Positions 50,721 through 62,856 of a DNA stretch of 64,000 bases are shown one piece after another. The position numbers and the translations under genes were made by a program. The notes below the pieces were generated by a model. It made no database searches, was not told the origin of the DNA, and saw only the letters and a program-made list of their open reading frames with translations. The stretch is taken from contig AP031355.1 of the NCBI GenBank assembly GCA_037833965.1, forward strand, positions 17,943,501-18,007,500, read 5' to 3'. Origin of the DNA: Marchantia polymorpha subsp. ruderalis. Lineage: Eukaryota > Streptophyta > Marchantiopsida > Marchantiales > Marchantiaceae. The stretch's first letter is position 1; the number at the start of each line of letters is the position of its first letter.

Positions 50721-51719
50721 TCAAGCTTGATTTATTGCAAGTGGATGTACTGAACTGAAAACTAGTCCAAAAAATGAATCAAAGAGAATCTTTGAAACTA
50801 GGTTGGTGACTAGAGGTTTCACCCCAAAAAATGAACTATAACAATGTTTTTCTCATTAATAGCAATATATGGTACAATATGTCCCGTATATGCATTTGCT
50901 ACAATATTTAGTCTTGTTATGGATTTTATGAATGTAGTTACAATATATTTCTATGGATCTAGAGTAAAAAATCTACACGAGACAACCATATGATTTTGAA
51001 AAATAAAGTCAAGAGAATTTGATTTCTAAATTCACTGCACTCAATGTATAACAATGTCATTGAGAAAAAAAAGAATATCATCAATTTATTATGACGTGCG
51101 AGTAATCTAATGTATTTGATGATGAGCACAAGAACTATGCCATAGACAAGATGAGCAATTATATGTTTAATGTTCAACAAATATTCATTAGAAGCCATGA
51201 AATAAATTCTTATGTACTTGATGAATACCAAGAATTATGATTTCATCTTTGATGGTTAATCAAATGATGTCAAAGTCTTATGAGGCTATGTTGAAGCACA
51301 CTTTGAACAACAAAAAAATCTAGAACTAGATATGTGTTTGCACTTGGTTATAGATGCATTTGTTGAAAATTTTTCTTGGAGATATATGTAGCTAAATTTT
51401 TTTTAAAAGCTAATTAATTGAATAAATTTATCACTGAGATGTCACTAAGAAACATGAAATTTTCAATCTTCACTATGATAGCTAAAGAGCACTTTATCTT
51501 GCTACTAATCTAATGATGAGCAAGACAATGAAACAAACATAAATTTTTACTTTATCAAACATGCATGTACTAAAAAAAATATTTAAGTAGTCCAAATCGA
51601 CGAGATACTCAACTATGTCAATGTGTTGATCAAAATTATTCTTTTGGAAAATTTTAACACATTAGTGCTATTATGGAGGTTTTGCACAAGTAACGTTTAC
51701 TAGAAATTTTAAGTATCCT

Positions 51720-53760
51720 GGTATATTTTTACTCTATCTTATTTTTACTCCAATTTAATTCTAATTAGCTCTAATTTAAAGATAAATTTGTGTTAGATTT
51801 TCTTGTAGTAATTTTTGTAAAATAATAATAATGATTATGAAGTCTATTGTTTCCTCAACATGAATTAAGAAAAATATTGTTAGGGTTTAGGGTAACAATG
51901 ATCATCACATGCTTTCATTGTCTCTAGGAGACACCTCATCCATTCAGGTCAAGATTTTCATCTTGTTCATCTCTACCGTGCTTGACAGCACTTCTTCTTC
52001 GCTAATTCACATTTACATTCCAGCCAGATGCAATGAGAAAGCCATCTGTATTGACAAGATAGCTCTGGTTCATTGAACATGAACTACATTGCTCTTAATA
52101 GTATCTTCTATGATGATGTCTTACACACAACAAACCTAGAGAGTAAATGGAGAAGAGGTATTCAAGGTACAATTTTCATAGGTATTTATCACTTTTGAAG
52201 GACAAGTTGTTCAAAGACAATGCTTTTAAGATGTCTCATCACTTAATCATGAATCATAATCAAGTGGTGCTTGGAGTACAGAAGATGATCCAAAAACTAG
52301 AGTGAATAACAATAATATAAACAAGAACTCTGCCTTTATGGCATCACCAGATCGGTTGAGTTTCAAGATACCTTGACCATGCATTCCAAGGTTGAAATAA
52401 AACTTGATCACAGAGTCTTATCTAAGGACAGCGACATTGCCGACCTACAATTCTGATGTATTAGTCAGGGAGTCTGAAACTCCTTCAATTTGAAGTAAGG
52501 ATTAACCATAAACAACATTTTCACCTACATCTTACTCCAAAGGAGTAGGAACCAAAACCCTAGCTTGACCTTGAACTTGGACATTAGACCAAAATGGATA
52601 ATTTGAAAACTCTAGCAAAAATGTCTCTGTAACAGTTAAGTTGATTGTTGTTGCTCACTGTCAAGCTCCAAAGTACAATATCAAAGATAGTGCCTACACC
52701 TCCAAAATTATTTGAGCATGCCAAGCTGTGTACTCCTCTTCCATATAAATTCACTACTTCATTGTGATAGGTTTCAATCATCAAACGACTTCCCACCTCC
52801 TCAGTCGCCTCCGCCGAATTCTTCTCCCGACCCGCCCTATCTGCCGTAACCACTCTGGTGGGAGTATCATCACCATAAACTCCAAGACCTCCACCTCCGG
52901 CGTTGCTACCACCGCCTTGAAGGTCTCACGCTCATGAAGAGGAACTCATATTTTGCTAAGATGATCTCTTGCTTTGTTGTAGTCTTAGACAAGACAATGA
53001 GAAATACATTCCTCCAAGAGACTCGGTTTGTGTTTATCCCCTACCCAAAGGATAACGGTGCGCTACTTCCAACATGGAGTATGGAAATGCGTTACTACAA
53101 CCTGACCTAGATTCTGTTCTATGAAGACACTCTGTATAGATTACTCCCTTGGCATGTGATAATTTGTATCAAAGCTTCTCGCGCAACACGGATATGACAA
53201 CCGATCTGGATGTTTTCATTGGTTTCCAAAATGCATCTCGGTAGCTAGTCTTTGACAAGTGTACACATGAAACCGGTGGAGGTAACCTGGGTTGTGGAAT
53301 TTTTTTAAGCGCCTAAGTGAATTAATTAATTTATTTTCAGTGGAGGTACTTTTTTGCTTAAAGTACTGCACGGCTGACCCAACATCCGTTTGTTCCTGCC
53401 ATGTCCAAGCGATCGCAGGAGGATTGCAAGCACGAGCTCAAAAATTGCATGCAATCTTCAATTGGACATCGAGCTAAGGGCGACCTCGCTCGGAAGTCCG
53501 ACCGCCTGCTGAACTATGTGTTGGACAAGATCTTTCTGTTCTTGGAAACGTTCCTCTATTCTTTCATTGCATCAAACTGGCGAGATAGCCTGTTAGAGTA
53601 GATTCAGCGTTGCTCCTCAGCGATTGCTCCGAAATTAAAGAGGCGGATAGATTTTATTAAACGGTAGTGATGTAAACATTTTTTTTCCGAAACAGACCAT
53701 TTTTGGAAGAGCTACGGCAAAAGTGAGTTAGAAGGCACAAGCTTGTTAGAAAGCAAGATG
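51720..53760. other. Spacer between the copia remnant and the KH pseudogene
   Basis: A short telomere-like TTAGGGTTTAGGG occurs at 51881-51893. At 52584-52853 a minus-strand frame of 89 codons, preceded by a Gly-rich stretch, looks like coding DNA in composition but matches nothing I know. No gene is called. Confidence 0.4.
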
Positions 53761-53763
53761 CAA

Positions 53764-54340
53764 CCGGTAGTTGTTCTTTAGGTAGTATCTTAATCTGAGC
53801 ACTGGTTTCATGGCGCATTTGTTTCATAATCTTGCCATGCTTACCTAGCAAGCAGTCAATCTGATTATTTGGAACTAACAAACGAGTTGTGACGAAACTT
53901 GGTCCCCCGTCCTCGTCTTCCTCGTTGGATCTATTGCTACCATTATCGTCCACAATTCTGCCGTGAACTTTGAATAGAGCCCTTAGGACCTGTAACTGGT
54001 TCTACTATCTTTGGGTTCATCGCCCTCTCTTTTCTTGGCATAACTTTAACTTTTCTTGGAATCGCTCCCTGCCTTGATTTTCCCTACCACCACTTCCTCC
54101 ATCTCGTTCTCTTGAGACATCTTCCCTCTCATGACCTTCATCCCTTGCCCTATCCCTTTCGCGTTCTCCATCTCTATCCGAGTCCAAGATAATGATCACT
54201 CTCTCGCCCATACTTGAAATTGCGTCCACAGTTTTTATCCTGGCACCGGTCTACTACCTTAGAGCTTTGATTATACTTCCTTGTTTGTCAATGACGCTTC
54301 CTTTCTTATACAGGGCTGAGGATCCTAAACACGGAATTAT
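53764..54340 (-). pseudogene. KH-domain RNA-binding protein pseudogene (two KH domains)
   Basis: On the minus strand, KH1 reads FRILSPVYKKGSVIDKQGSIIKALR, then two stops (54257-54252), then TGARIKTVDAISSMGERVIII. Next come a charged linker rich in DRE/RER and LFKVHGRIVDDNGSNRSNEEDE. KH2 reads VTTRLLVPNNQIDCLLGKHGKIMKQMRHETSAQIKILPKEQLP, after which the frame is lost. Order and wording are those of plant poly(C)-binding-type KH proteins. The key GXXG loops are altered in both domains (DKQG for GKGG; GKHG). Stops in KH1 and in the linker make it a pseudogene. No clear intron separates the domains, so a retro-copy is possible. Confidence 0.75.
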
Positions 54341-54604
54341 CATAAAGTTTTTAAGCTTTCTTTACAACAATGGAATCAAGATGTAACACATACGAAGAGC
54401 TATAATTCACACATGTTTCTTTTTCTGTTTTTTCAGTTTTTTATTGATAAGTTTATAAAATATGTTTATTGGGGCTTCATAAACACAATGCTGCTACAAA
54501 GTTGATCCAAATATGGACCTTTAAACTCATTACAATGAGCTTTCTAAGATCCCAATTTGAAGTATAGTTGTTGGCGGCTCTATCATTATGAGTCAGTTAT
54601 CCAT

Positions 54605-57180
54605 TGTGGTAATCCACTTTTTGTTTTTTGTCGGAACTAAAACATTTTTGAATAGTAAGTACCGCGGCAGCAGCTGTAAATAGTAATCGGTACGCGAAAC
54701 CAGAGTAAAAAGAGGATGGAGGACAGTCAAGGGGTTTTGGGCTTAGGCCACAGTGGGAAGCTTGGGACGGAACGGGCGGTTCATGCTGAAGGATCAGCTT
54801 CGAGCACCTTCGGCGGTAGATCACTCATAACTTTCTCAATTCGTAACGCTTTGAGTTGTTTCGGGTCTTGTTGAAAAGAACTTGACGCGCTGGTTCTAAC
54901 GAGCCCAAGAACTTGTGAAACGGATGAGAGGTCACCGAGTTATGAGTGTCGGAAGTTACTGATGGGGGGACCTTAGGCGGTAGAGCGACTTTGGCGGTAC
55001 GCCTTCGGCGGAAGAACCGCCGGAAGATGCGCCTTCGGCGGTAGACGCCTTCGGGTCAACGCCTTCGACGATGCGGGAGAGTGCATTCGGCGGAAGAGTG
55101 AATCCCTCATAACTTTCTCAATTCGCAACGCCTAGACTTGGTTAGGGTCTCGTTGGAAAGAGCTCGACGCGCTGATTCTAACGAGCTCAAGAATGCCACG
55201 AACGGATGAGGACTCCGGGAGTTATGAAGGTCGCAAGATACTCAGCTTCTCGCCTACGAGTAGGCGAGTCCTATGCGCGGACGAGAGAAGTCTGCCTACG
55301 TGTAGGCGCTTCGGCGTCGGCGGGAAATCTGCCTTCGGCCCTAGAAATGCGCCTTCGGGGTTGGAACTTGTACGGCGCCTTCGGCGCCAGCGCAACAGCG
55401 AAGACGGACGCGGAGGCATGCGAGTAGGCGGCTAACGACGCGGACGCCTGCAAGTAGGCAGACGCCTGCGTGTAGGACGCGGACGCCTGCGAGTAGGCGG
55501 ACGCCCACAAGTAGGCGGCTTGCGACGCGGACACGGACGCCTGCGAGTACATAGGCAAACGCCTTTGGCGGAAGAGTAAAACCTTCATAACTTTCTCAAT
55601 TCTTAACGGTTTGACTTGGTTAGGGGCTCGTTGGAAAGAACTCAACGCGCCTGTTCCAACGAGCCCAAGAACGTTTCAAACAAAGCAGGGATCTGTGAGT
55701 TATGAGCGACAGGTGTGACTGTTATAGATAGGCGACTCCATGCGGACGGGAGACTGCCGCGCATAGGCGAGCGCCTACGCATAGGCGAGACTCACCTCCG
55801 GTGCAGCGCAGGAAAGGAAAGGAGCCGGCGGAAGATCCGCCTTCGGCTCAAGGGACTTCGGTGCCACGTGGCAGAAGATTCCCGATGGCGGAAGTTGGCA
55901 GGATTATGTCAAGTGTGGAACGCAGAACGGCGGGGCCCATATCTTTGCGATGGACGGTCGGATAAATCTGAAATTTGATGGGGCCGTTGATCTCAGCCGG
56001 CCACGCATGGCTGCAAATTTTCAGCCTCAGATCTTGGATGGAAAGGCGCTGGCGGCTCTGTACAGTAGGCTTAGGATTAAGATTTAGGGTTAGGGTTAGA
56101 TTTAGGTTGTAAGTTAGAGGGGAAGGCAGCCGCCGACTCCTCAGGTGTAGGATCTGTTGCGGCTCGCACCATGGCATAGTGTTGTGTAGTGCTAGTTAGG
56201 ACTTAGAAGGTATAAAGTAGTTAAAGGCGTCTTGCCTTGGGTTCTTTCCCAATTTTGGAAGTGCAGATCAGGAACTCATTTTCTCTGCGTGTTTGTGTCC
56301 TTAGTTCTGTCACCACGCACGAGGAGCTACATCTTAGCGATCCGCATTGTGTAGCTGAAGGCCTCCGGCCGAATGTTCAGAGCTAGTACATTGGTTAGAG
56401 ACTTGAGTAGTTCGGATCTACACCTGCGGGTGATTGCCGATGCTAAGAGCCAGTGACTAGTTAGATACTTGAATAGTTTCGCCCCTACACCTTCGAGTGT
56501 TTGTTCCTGATTGTACTCCTTCGGGATTTTTCCCCTAAATGCCAAAGTGAAGTTTTGCTACTTCGTGTAAGCCTTGGTTGTAAATTCAGGTTACGCTGCA
56601 GTAGGTGCCTTTAGGGTAACCCCTGTAGTATTTCTGGGAATGACAAGTGCCTAAGAATTCGAACTCTTCAATAGACTGTTATGGTGTGTTACTGGAATGT
56701 TTCTCAGTGAGTCCTTCAGTGCGGACCTGTGTTCTCTGCGTGTTTTGTGAGTTGAGAGTGTTGTTCACCGCGTATGAGTGACTTCGATCCGAAGTAGGCA
56801 GTCCAAACCGGGTTTCCTACGCTAGCAGCAAGCTAGTGGAAGTGTTGTAAAAGCCGGAGTTGGGAGTCACTACCCGCAGCTTCGCTGAGTGTACTCTTGA
56901 GAGACCTTCCCCCTGAAATCTTGAGTAGAGGTCCTAACGGATCTCTGGGTTGTGTTTCTGTAGTTTCAGGTGTGTGTGTGTGTTACGCTGCACTGTGCGA
57001 CCTCCGAGTGCGCTCCGAGTGGACACTTGCAGTATTTCTGGGAGTGACAGTCGCCTGAGAATTCAAACTCCTCAATAGTTTGTTAAACGTGACACGTTGT
57101 ACCCTATGTGTTCCTCTGTCCCTGTGGGTTCGACCTTTCTACCACTATATTGCAATTTTAGCCTTTAGTGGGTTATTACA
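54605..57180 (+). mobile_element. Element C: intact 2.6-kb relative of element A (solo LTR or non-autonomous)
   Basis: It starts TGTGGTAATCCAC and ends GGGTTATTACA, with the perfect 5-bp duplication TCCAT on both sides (54600-54604 and 57181-57185). Contents in order: three inverted-repeat units (54824-54946, 55107-55226, 55587-55703) with CCTTCGGCGG and GCGTAGGC spacers; telomere-like TTAGGG (about 56080-56100); TATA box (56211); AAGGC-GTCTT-GCCTT hairpin; and 0.95 kb to the 3' end. Two copies of a GTATTTCTGGGA(A/G)TGACA block (56626 and 57031) show internal repetition. It provides the empty-site sequence for both B and D insertions in A. No coding frame. Confidence 0.85.
54824..55703 (+). 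repeat. Array of three inverted-repeat units in element C
   Basis: The units have the same CATAACTTTCTCAATTC ... GAGTTATGA bracket and TCGTTGGAA core as in element A. The spacer 55425-55555 is a run of GACGCCTGCGAGTAGGCG-like repeats. Confidence 0.85.
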
Positions 57181-57185
57181 TCCAT

Positions 57186-58140
57186 CAGAATATGAAAAGA
57201 TGGTTACCTGCCACACATTGTCATCAAGACATTCGAAGAAAAAATTGATTTATTCTATGTGATTTTTATGAAAAAAGTGAGGATGACAATCCCATCCTCA
57301 CATGCGCATCCGATATGGCTGGTCCGATGCAGCTTCTCCACATGGATCTTTAACCCTTGAGAGATAAACAGACACTAAAAGTTACACATGGTCTACATGC
57401 ACTTTTAGGGCAAGCTCATGAGAAGAAATGAAGTTAATGGTAAGTATCAATGTATGATATCAGATGCTGCATCAAAATGAGGTAGATACAATTTCCAGGT
57501 TTTAACATACTTTAAAGCAATTCGTATCAACCGACAAGGTTTTTGCCTAGTTTGGAGATGAAAACGGAATTCTAAAATTCGTGGCAGGACTTCAGTAAAC
57601 CCGATTTCAATAAATAATGTTTAAAAGAAAATTCATACTTAACGACCGATAACTGAACTTTCTGAACACAACAAATTTTTATGCTTAAGTATTTACATTA
57701 TCGCTTAAGCGGAAAAATCCGTATTCTAACCAACTGAAAGCTACAATGTGAATTTTCATGGATGACTAGGATGTCTCTAGAAGCTTTCGCTAAGAAATCT
57801 ATGAATCTAAAGATATACTAACCGTGAAAGTTTAATAGTACAGGAAGATTTCTTGTCTCTGTCGTGGGACAATTTCAGGAGCTTAACGAGCTTATTTTTT
57901 ACGAGTCGATCATAAATTATCAACTAGTCATCCTTACATTAAATTCCAATAGCATCATTGAATACCCAAGCCTCGTAGATCATGCTTGACAGAGTTCACT
58001 ATGTTATCTATGAAGAGAGTTTTGTAAAACTGAACATTAAGCTTCAATGAAGTTCTTGGAAGAATAAAAATGTGTAGACGTCATGAACTGATTACTCATT
58101 GCCATGACAAATGAACGGGGAATGTCTAATGTTTTTAGCT
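57186..58140. other. AT-rich region right of element C, no gene seen
   Basis: Only short frames occur; nothing recognisable. Confidence 0.5.
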
Positions 58141-58401
58141 TAATGTACGGACATGATAATACAAATGTAATTCTTATGAAATTTACATGTAAGTTCTCGA
58201 GCTTCCAGAATATAGCTAGCAGAGTAAGTCAATTTCTTCCCTTAAGGTTATAAAGCATTGAGCGTGGGCTAAATGTACGGACATGATCATACAAGTCTAA
58301 TTCTTATGAAATCTATATGTACGTTCTCGAGCTTCCGGAATATGGCTAGCAGAGTAAGTCAATTTCTTTCCTTAAGCTTACAATGCATTGAGCGTGGGAT
58401 A
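58141..58401. repeat. Direct tandem duplication of a 130-bp unit
   Basis: Copy 1 (58141-58270) and copy 2 (58271-58401) share AATGTACGGACATGAT, TTCTCGAGCTTCC, GCTAGCAGAGTAAGTCAATT and GCATTGAGCGTGGG with about a dozen substitutions. Confidence 0.9.
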
Positions 58402-61400
58402 ATATGAGATTCATACAAGTTATCTTGTGATTGTTGAATCTCAAGATTAATAAAAAAAATGAAACGAAAAGTAAATCCATGGACGTTGTGTTCCTAGTTC
58501 ATTACGAAGGAAAGAAGTAGGAATAATAGTTGATTTCTTGTTATTCCTATTCTCTCATATATTGTTGGAATCTGACCACCTTGATGTTGATATGATAGTT
58601 ACAAGTCAGTTCAAATCCTCCTAAAGATATATTGTTCTTGGGAAATTCTAAACGTAGACCTTGCATGCTCCTAGGTTTAGATATGCTATAGGTAGAGCTT
58701 CTCCAGTGGTACTGTACATGCTTTAGAGCACGTAGGTGCATGCGTCCCATGACTTACCCGATGTCGAAAATTATGTGTACAAATATTATATGACACTGAC
58801 CCCTTTAACGTAGCAGAGATGTTTGGCAGAATTGGCAGTCAGCTATTAGTCCTCTAGTCTTACCTTTCAATAGAATATGCTTCATAATACTGAAACAATG
58901 GGGATCACAGTAGGACAGTGTGCGTGAGAGGACCTCGAAACTTCAAATTCACATGAAATTGTACCACTTTGCACACCGATCTTTGAACAGCAGTTAAATG
59001 TTAATAAAGGAATACGGATTTAATGGATATTTAAGATCTCCAACCATGTGCTTGGTTTTCTGGGTCTAATGTCGGTTAAATTATACAGATGGTCTTAGAT
59101 TATAATTTTTGGGATATTCTTAAGTCATTGTTAATTTGGATTCATCTACTATTATAGGTGTATCTTATAGTCATGGTAACTTAACACAACACAGATTCTA
59201 TGATGAAAACTATTCTATGATACATTGGAGTATATTTAAAGAGATTATAAGAGTTATTTGCATTTAATCCAAAACAAATCTATATAAGTACTGATGCATG
59301 TATGACTCATTGTGTTTGATGTTCCAATCACCAACAATTGGTGTTAGAGACTGAACGTGGTGTCAAGAGATTTCCTCAGGTAGCGCTAGACTTTCTTTGC
59401 ATTGTGTAGGCTTGGCAGTTGTGGTTTTGCACCAACGTAGGTACAGTACACGAAAGCTAGGACTGATGTGCAGAGGTGAGAGCAGAGAGCATGATGCGGA
59501 AGAAAGGGCCTCGAGCAGAAAGCTGTACAGCCATGAAGAGATGAACTGCTGATGATCGGTGAATGCTACCATTGTTTTTAATCCAACGTACTCTTTGAGA
59601 AAGGAGCGCAAGCAGCATCTGTTTAATCGTAGGACTCGATCCAATAGCCTTTTTGCTAGTAAGCGAGCGAGGCTTTCATCAAGTTCAGACGCGCTTTTTG
59701 GCAAGGATCGGTTTGCTGTGGGGATGGATATACTATGCGCAGATTCGGCATGATTGAGAATATGGACTCTACTAGTGGCTCGTTGCAGACCGATCGGCAA
59801 GGATGAGATCCAATGCGACGAGCAATTTGAAGTTTGCAAGACAACAGATGCAACAGTGATGATCTACAAGCCTAGGATTGCATAGGAAAGCAAAGCAAAG
59901 AAGACAAGAGCAAGGCTGAAAATTTTGCCCATCTTACCTTTATCCCAAAGCAAATCATTCGTATTCAATCTAAATTCAAGATAGACTACCGAGTCTTCAC
60001 AGTTTATGCCATATCTTTTGTAGAATGTTCTATGACACTCCATGTCATGAATAAGTGTGTTTTTTAATCACTAGGATTGCACAGATGTTTTCTAACCTTG
60101 TCACAAATTTAGGGAAAATATAAAACCAGTTGAAAAAAGTCCCAAGCAATTTTTGGAGCAACAATAAGATCTTAGACGCAACATTAAATTTAGGATATAA
60201 GTAACAGTACTTTTTTCTCCATTTTTATGTGAAAATATTTCTAAGAAAAATATTTTTCAGAATTAAATGTCTTTTCATAGAATTTTTTCTCAAAGAACAA
60301 AGAAATTTATTATTACCATCTGTAATTTTTTATGCCATATTTTAAAATACATGGATTATTCAGATTGCTTATGCTTTAAACTAAGACCCGTATCTTTCAA
60401 ACATACATAAAAAAATACACCTTTACTCATCAATATTATCTACAATTTTGACTTATTATTATGTTTACAGTTGCATCTAATGCTTTGACGGAATATCTTG
60501 AAAATCATATAATAATTGAAAATCCATATTTAGCTTCTTTTTTTAATAACAATATCTTCATAATGAATTATTCATATCTCTTTTACATGTAACATTTTTC
60601 ATTTATGATGCACAAGGAGTAAAGTATCATACTTTACTCCTTGTAATTAAGTAACTAACTCAATTTGTATGAATTTGAATTATGATTGAGTATTGTCAAA
60701 TATGTCTTTTGCCTGCATTAAGTGATAAGATAAGTGATTCAAGATAATATTTTATTTATCACTTTAATTAGAAATAATTGAACAAATTATTTTTTAAATG
60801 ATACTTGTGTGTATATAAAAACTTGAAATTAGATGAGATAGTAAGTTCAAGCTTTCAAAACCAGGTAGAAAATTGGCAATATTTTGATTTTCGTAATGAA
60901 ATTATTGTATAGTAATTTAGATTTTGGTATTTTTTATATTAAAATGACAGCATTATATTTTTTGGCGTTCAATTCTTTAAAAAAAAAATTATATACTCTT
61001 GAAATCTTATAAAATTAATTCAAAAAGTTTTGTATTAGAAAGTTTCAAGTAATTTTTCTTGCAAAATTCAATTATCAATTTTATAAAGGATTGAATTTTA
61101 TATTTATCATCACATTATAAGTCAAATTCATATTTTCAAAAACATATTTTTATATATAATTTTAAATCAGATCAAGCATGATTATTTTCAAAATGAAATG
61201 CAAGGATTCAAAATATTATTATTCAATTAATATTCAAAATAAAATTCAAATTAGTCAAAATAAAATAAACTTGAAAGAAAACTTGAAAAAAATAAAAGAA
61301 AATAATCAGATTTTGTAATCATACATGCAAGAAAATAAATTTGAACCATCAACAAATAAAAAATATTTATATTTTTAATTTTATATCTTAATAATTTCAT

Positions 61401-62560
61401 TAATGAATTTCTTCAAGTTTAATAAATATAACAACCTATATGCTGACATTTGTATTGGTTTGAAGAAGAAGAAATATCTTGGAAGAAGAGAAATTTTTTA
61501 CTGCGCAATGACATCCAATTTTTGTTGAACTTATGAGATGCAATAATGTAAAAAATAATATATTATTGACTAAGAATAAAATTTAGAAAAAAATTAATTA
61601 ATGATTAAACTATTATTTAATAAAAAATTAACAATCTATAAAGTGAACAAAAATTTGAAATTTATTTATATGCTATGAATTAACTCAGGTATTCTAGTAA
61701 CTTAGGTTAGCTAGATTAGGCTTTAGCCTTTAGATAAATCTTAAACATCAAAACTCTATAATAATGTGACTATATAAGACAATTGGCAAAAGCTTTTAGT
61801 GATACTTTAGATTTTTTTCCGTCAGGAAAGTTAAATTCAAGTTGTTTTCAATAACATAATCTGTAAAATTTTACCAGAAATCTCTAGTGTCATTGTGTCT
61901 ATAGGATGTGAGCGCTTCTCAGCTGCATGTGAAAATCGTGCAACAATCGATTTCAAAGCATTTATTGACGATGATTTCATCTATTCAAGACTTGGAATTC
62001 TTTACTCAATTATTCAAAGATGTAGCAAGAGGCTATCAAAATGCACACGAAGGCATGACAACATGACAAAAATTGGAAGACAAGAATGGAAAAACGAAGA
62101 AACTACTATAGCATAAAAAGAAATTGGAGTTCAACCATAGTTAGTTGGATGAATTGGAAAGATGTGGATTCAAGTACAGTATATCAAAGTGACTAGATGC
62201 TTCTTTGTACCTACTATCACCACTAAGAAATTATTTTCGTGTGTGTTGGTAGCGTTGCAACGATTGCCAGTTTTCGGAGTTGGAATTTCATGGCATATTT
62301 TGGATGAGTATCCATATTCATGATCATATGCAAAGAATCTGCATTGCGAGGTTTTCAACTTCCTAGCGTTTGTGCTGTTAAGACTTGAATGACATGCTCT
62401 TTGATGTTGCTTATCAGCCAAAGGGTGGCCATGGCAATGTTACGGCCAGATCATCAAGACATCCTTTAAAGAATTTACGACTTGTCAAGGATAGCAATTT
62501 TGATGATCGGAACGGAGGAAGTGGAAAATTGAATTTGACGATGATTATCTCAGTGCTGTT
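58402..62560. other. AT-rich intergenic region
   Basis: The only longer frame is 158 codons on the minus strand (59839-59363), without signal peptide, membrane segment or known motif. It is near the length expected by chance in its locally GC-richer stretch and is not called. From 60100 to 61850 the DNA is extremely AT-rich. A palindrome lies at 60612-60644. Confidence 0.45.
60612..60644. repeat. Perfect 16-bp palindrome with one-base centre
   Basis: ACAAGGAGTAAAGTAT, C, ATACTTTACTCCTTGT. Confidence 0.9.
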
Positions 62561-62579
62561 GGCTGAGTGAGTAATCTTG

Positions 62580-62856
62580 GGAAATTTCCCCCCCTGAATA
62601 TAGAGTGCAAGGTCGGGTGTGATTCCTGCGGGCTGTGGTTGAACAATTTTTAGGTTGTGTGTGTGATTATACTCTGCTCTTTGGACCTTCGGTCGTAATC
62701 GAGCAGTATCTTTTGGGAGTGACATCTGCTTGAGAAGTAAAACTTTTCAATAGAATGTCAATTCGTGACACTACTTGGTTCTCTGGTGTTGTTTCTGTCC
62801 TCTTGGAATCGGATCTTTACCATTATGCTCCATTTCGATAATTATTTGCTATTACA
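62580..62856 (+). mobile_element. Decayed 3' end of an A/B/C-type element
   Basis: TTTCCCCCCCTGAATATAG, CAGTATCTTTTGGGAGTGACA, TTCAATAGAATGTCAATTCGTGACAC and a TTGCTATTACA terminus follow the same order as the last 280 bp of elements A, B and C. No TGTGGTAA start was found upstream, so it is a truncated or much older copy. Confidence 0.65.

Larger units (their letters stand above)
47740..51720 (+). mobile_element. Decayed Ty1/copia LTR retrotransposon
   Basis: Copia-type remains occur in the right order on the plus strand. A sequence like the Met-tRNA primer site (GATTACAGAGC, about 47750) comes first. A gag zinc knuckle follows (CSTCVKIDHLKNYC, CX2CX4HX4C, 48686-48727), then an integrase piece (DNGKNYNSKEF, about 49630). 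The start of reverse transcriptase comes next (CKWMY near 50736; TRLVTRGFTPKN near 50800). Last is RNase H (FIFDG and GYVEAHFEQQK, 51240-51310; a DS-x-A-x-x-LATN relic near 51475). Stops and frameshifts are dense and parts are missing, so it is inactive. LTR limits could not be fixed. Confidence 0.8.

Noticed and set aside
59363-59839. 158-codon minus-strand frame
   Set aside because: Length is notable but there is no motif, intron support, neighbour or conserved copy; left as unannotated.
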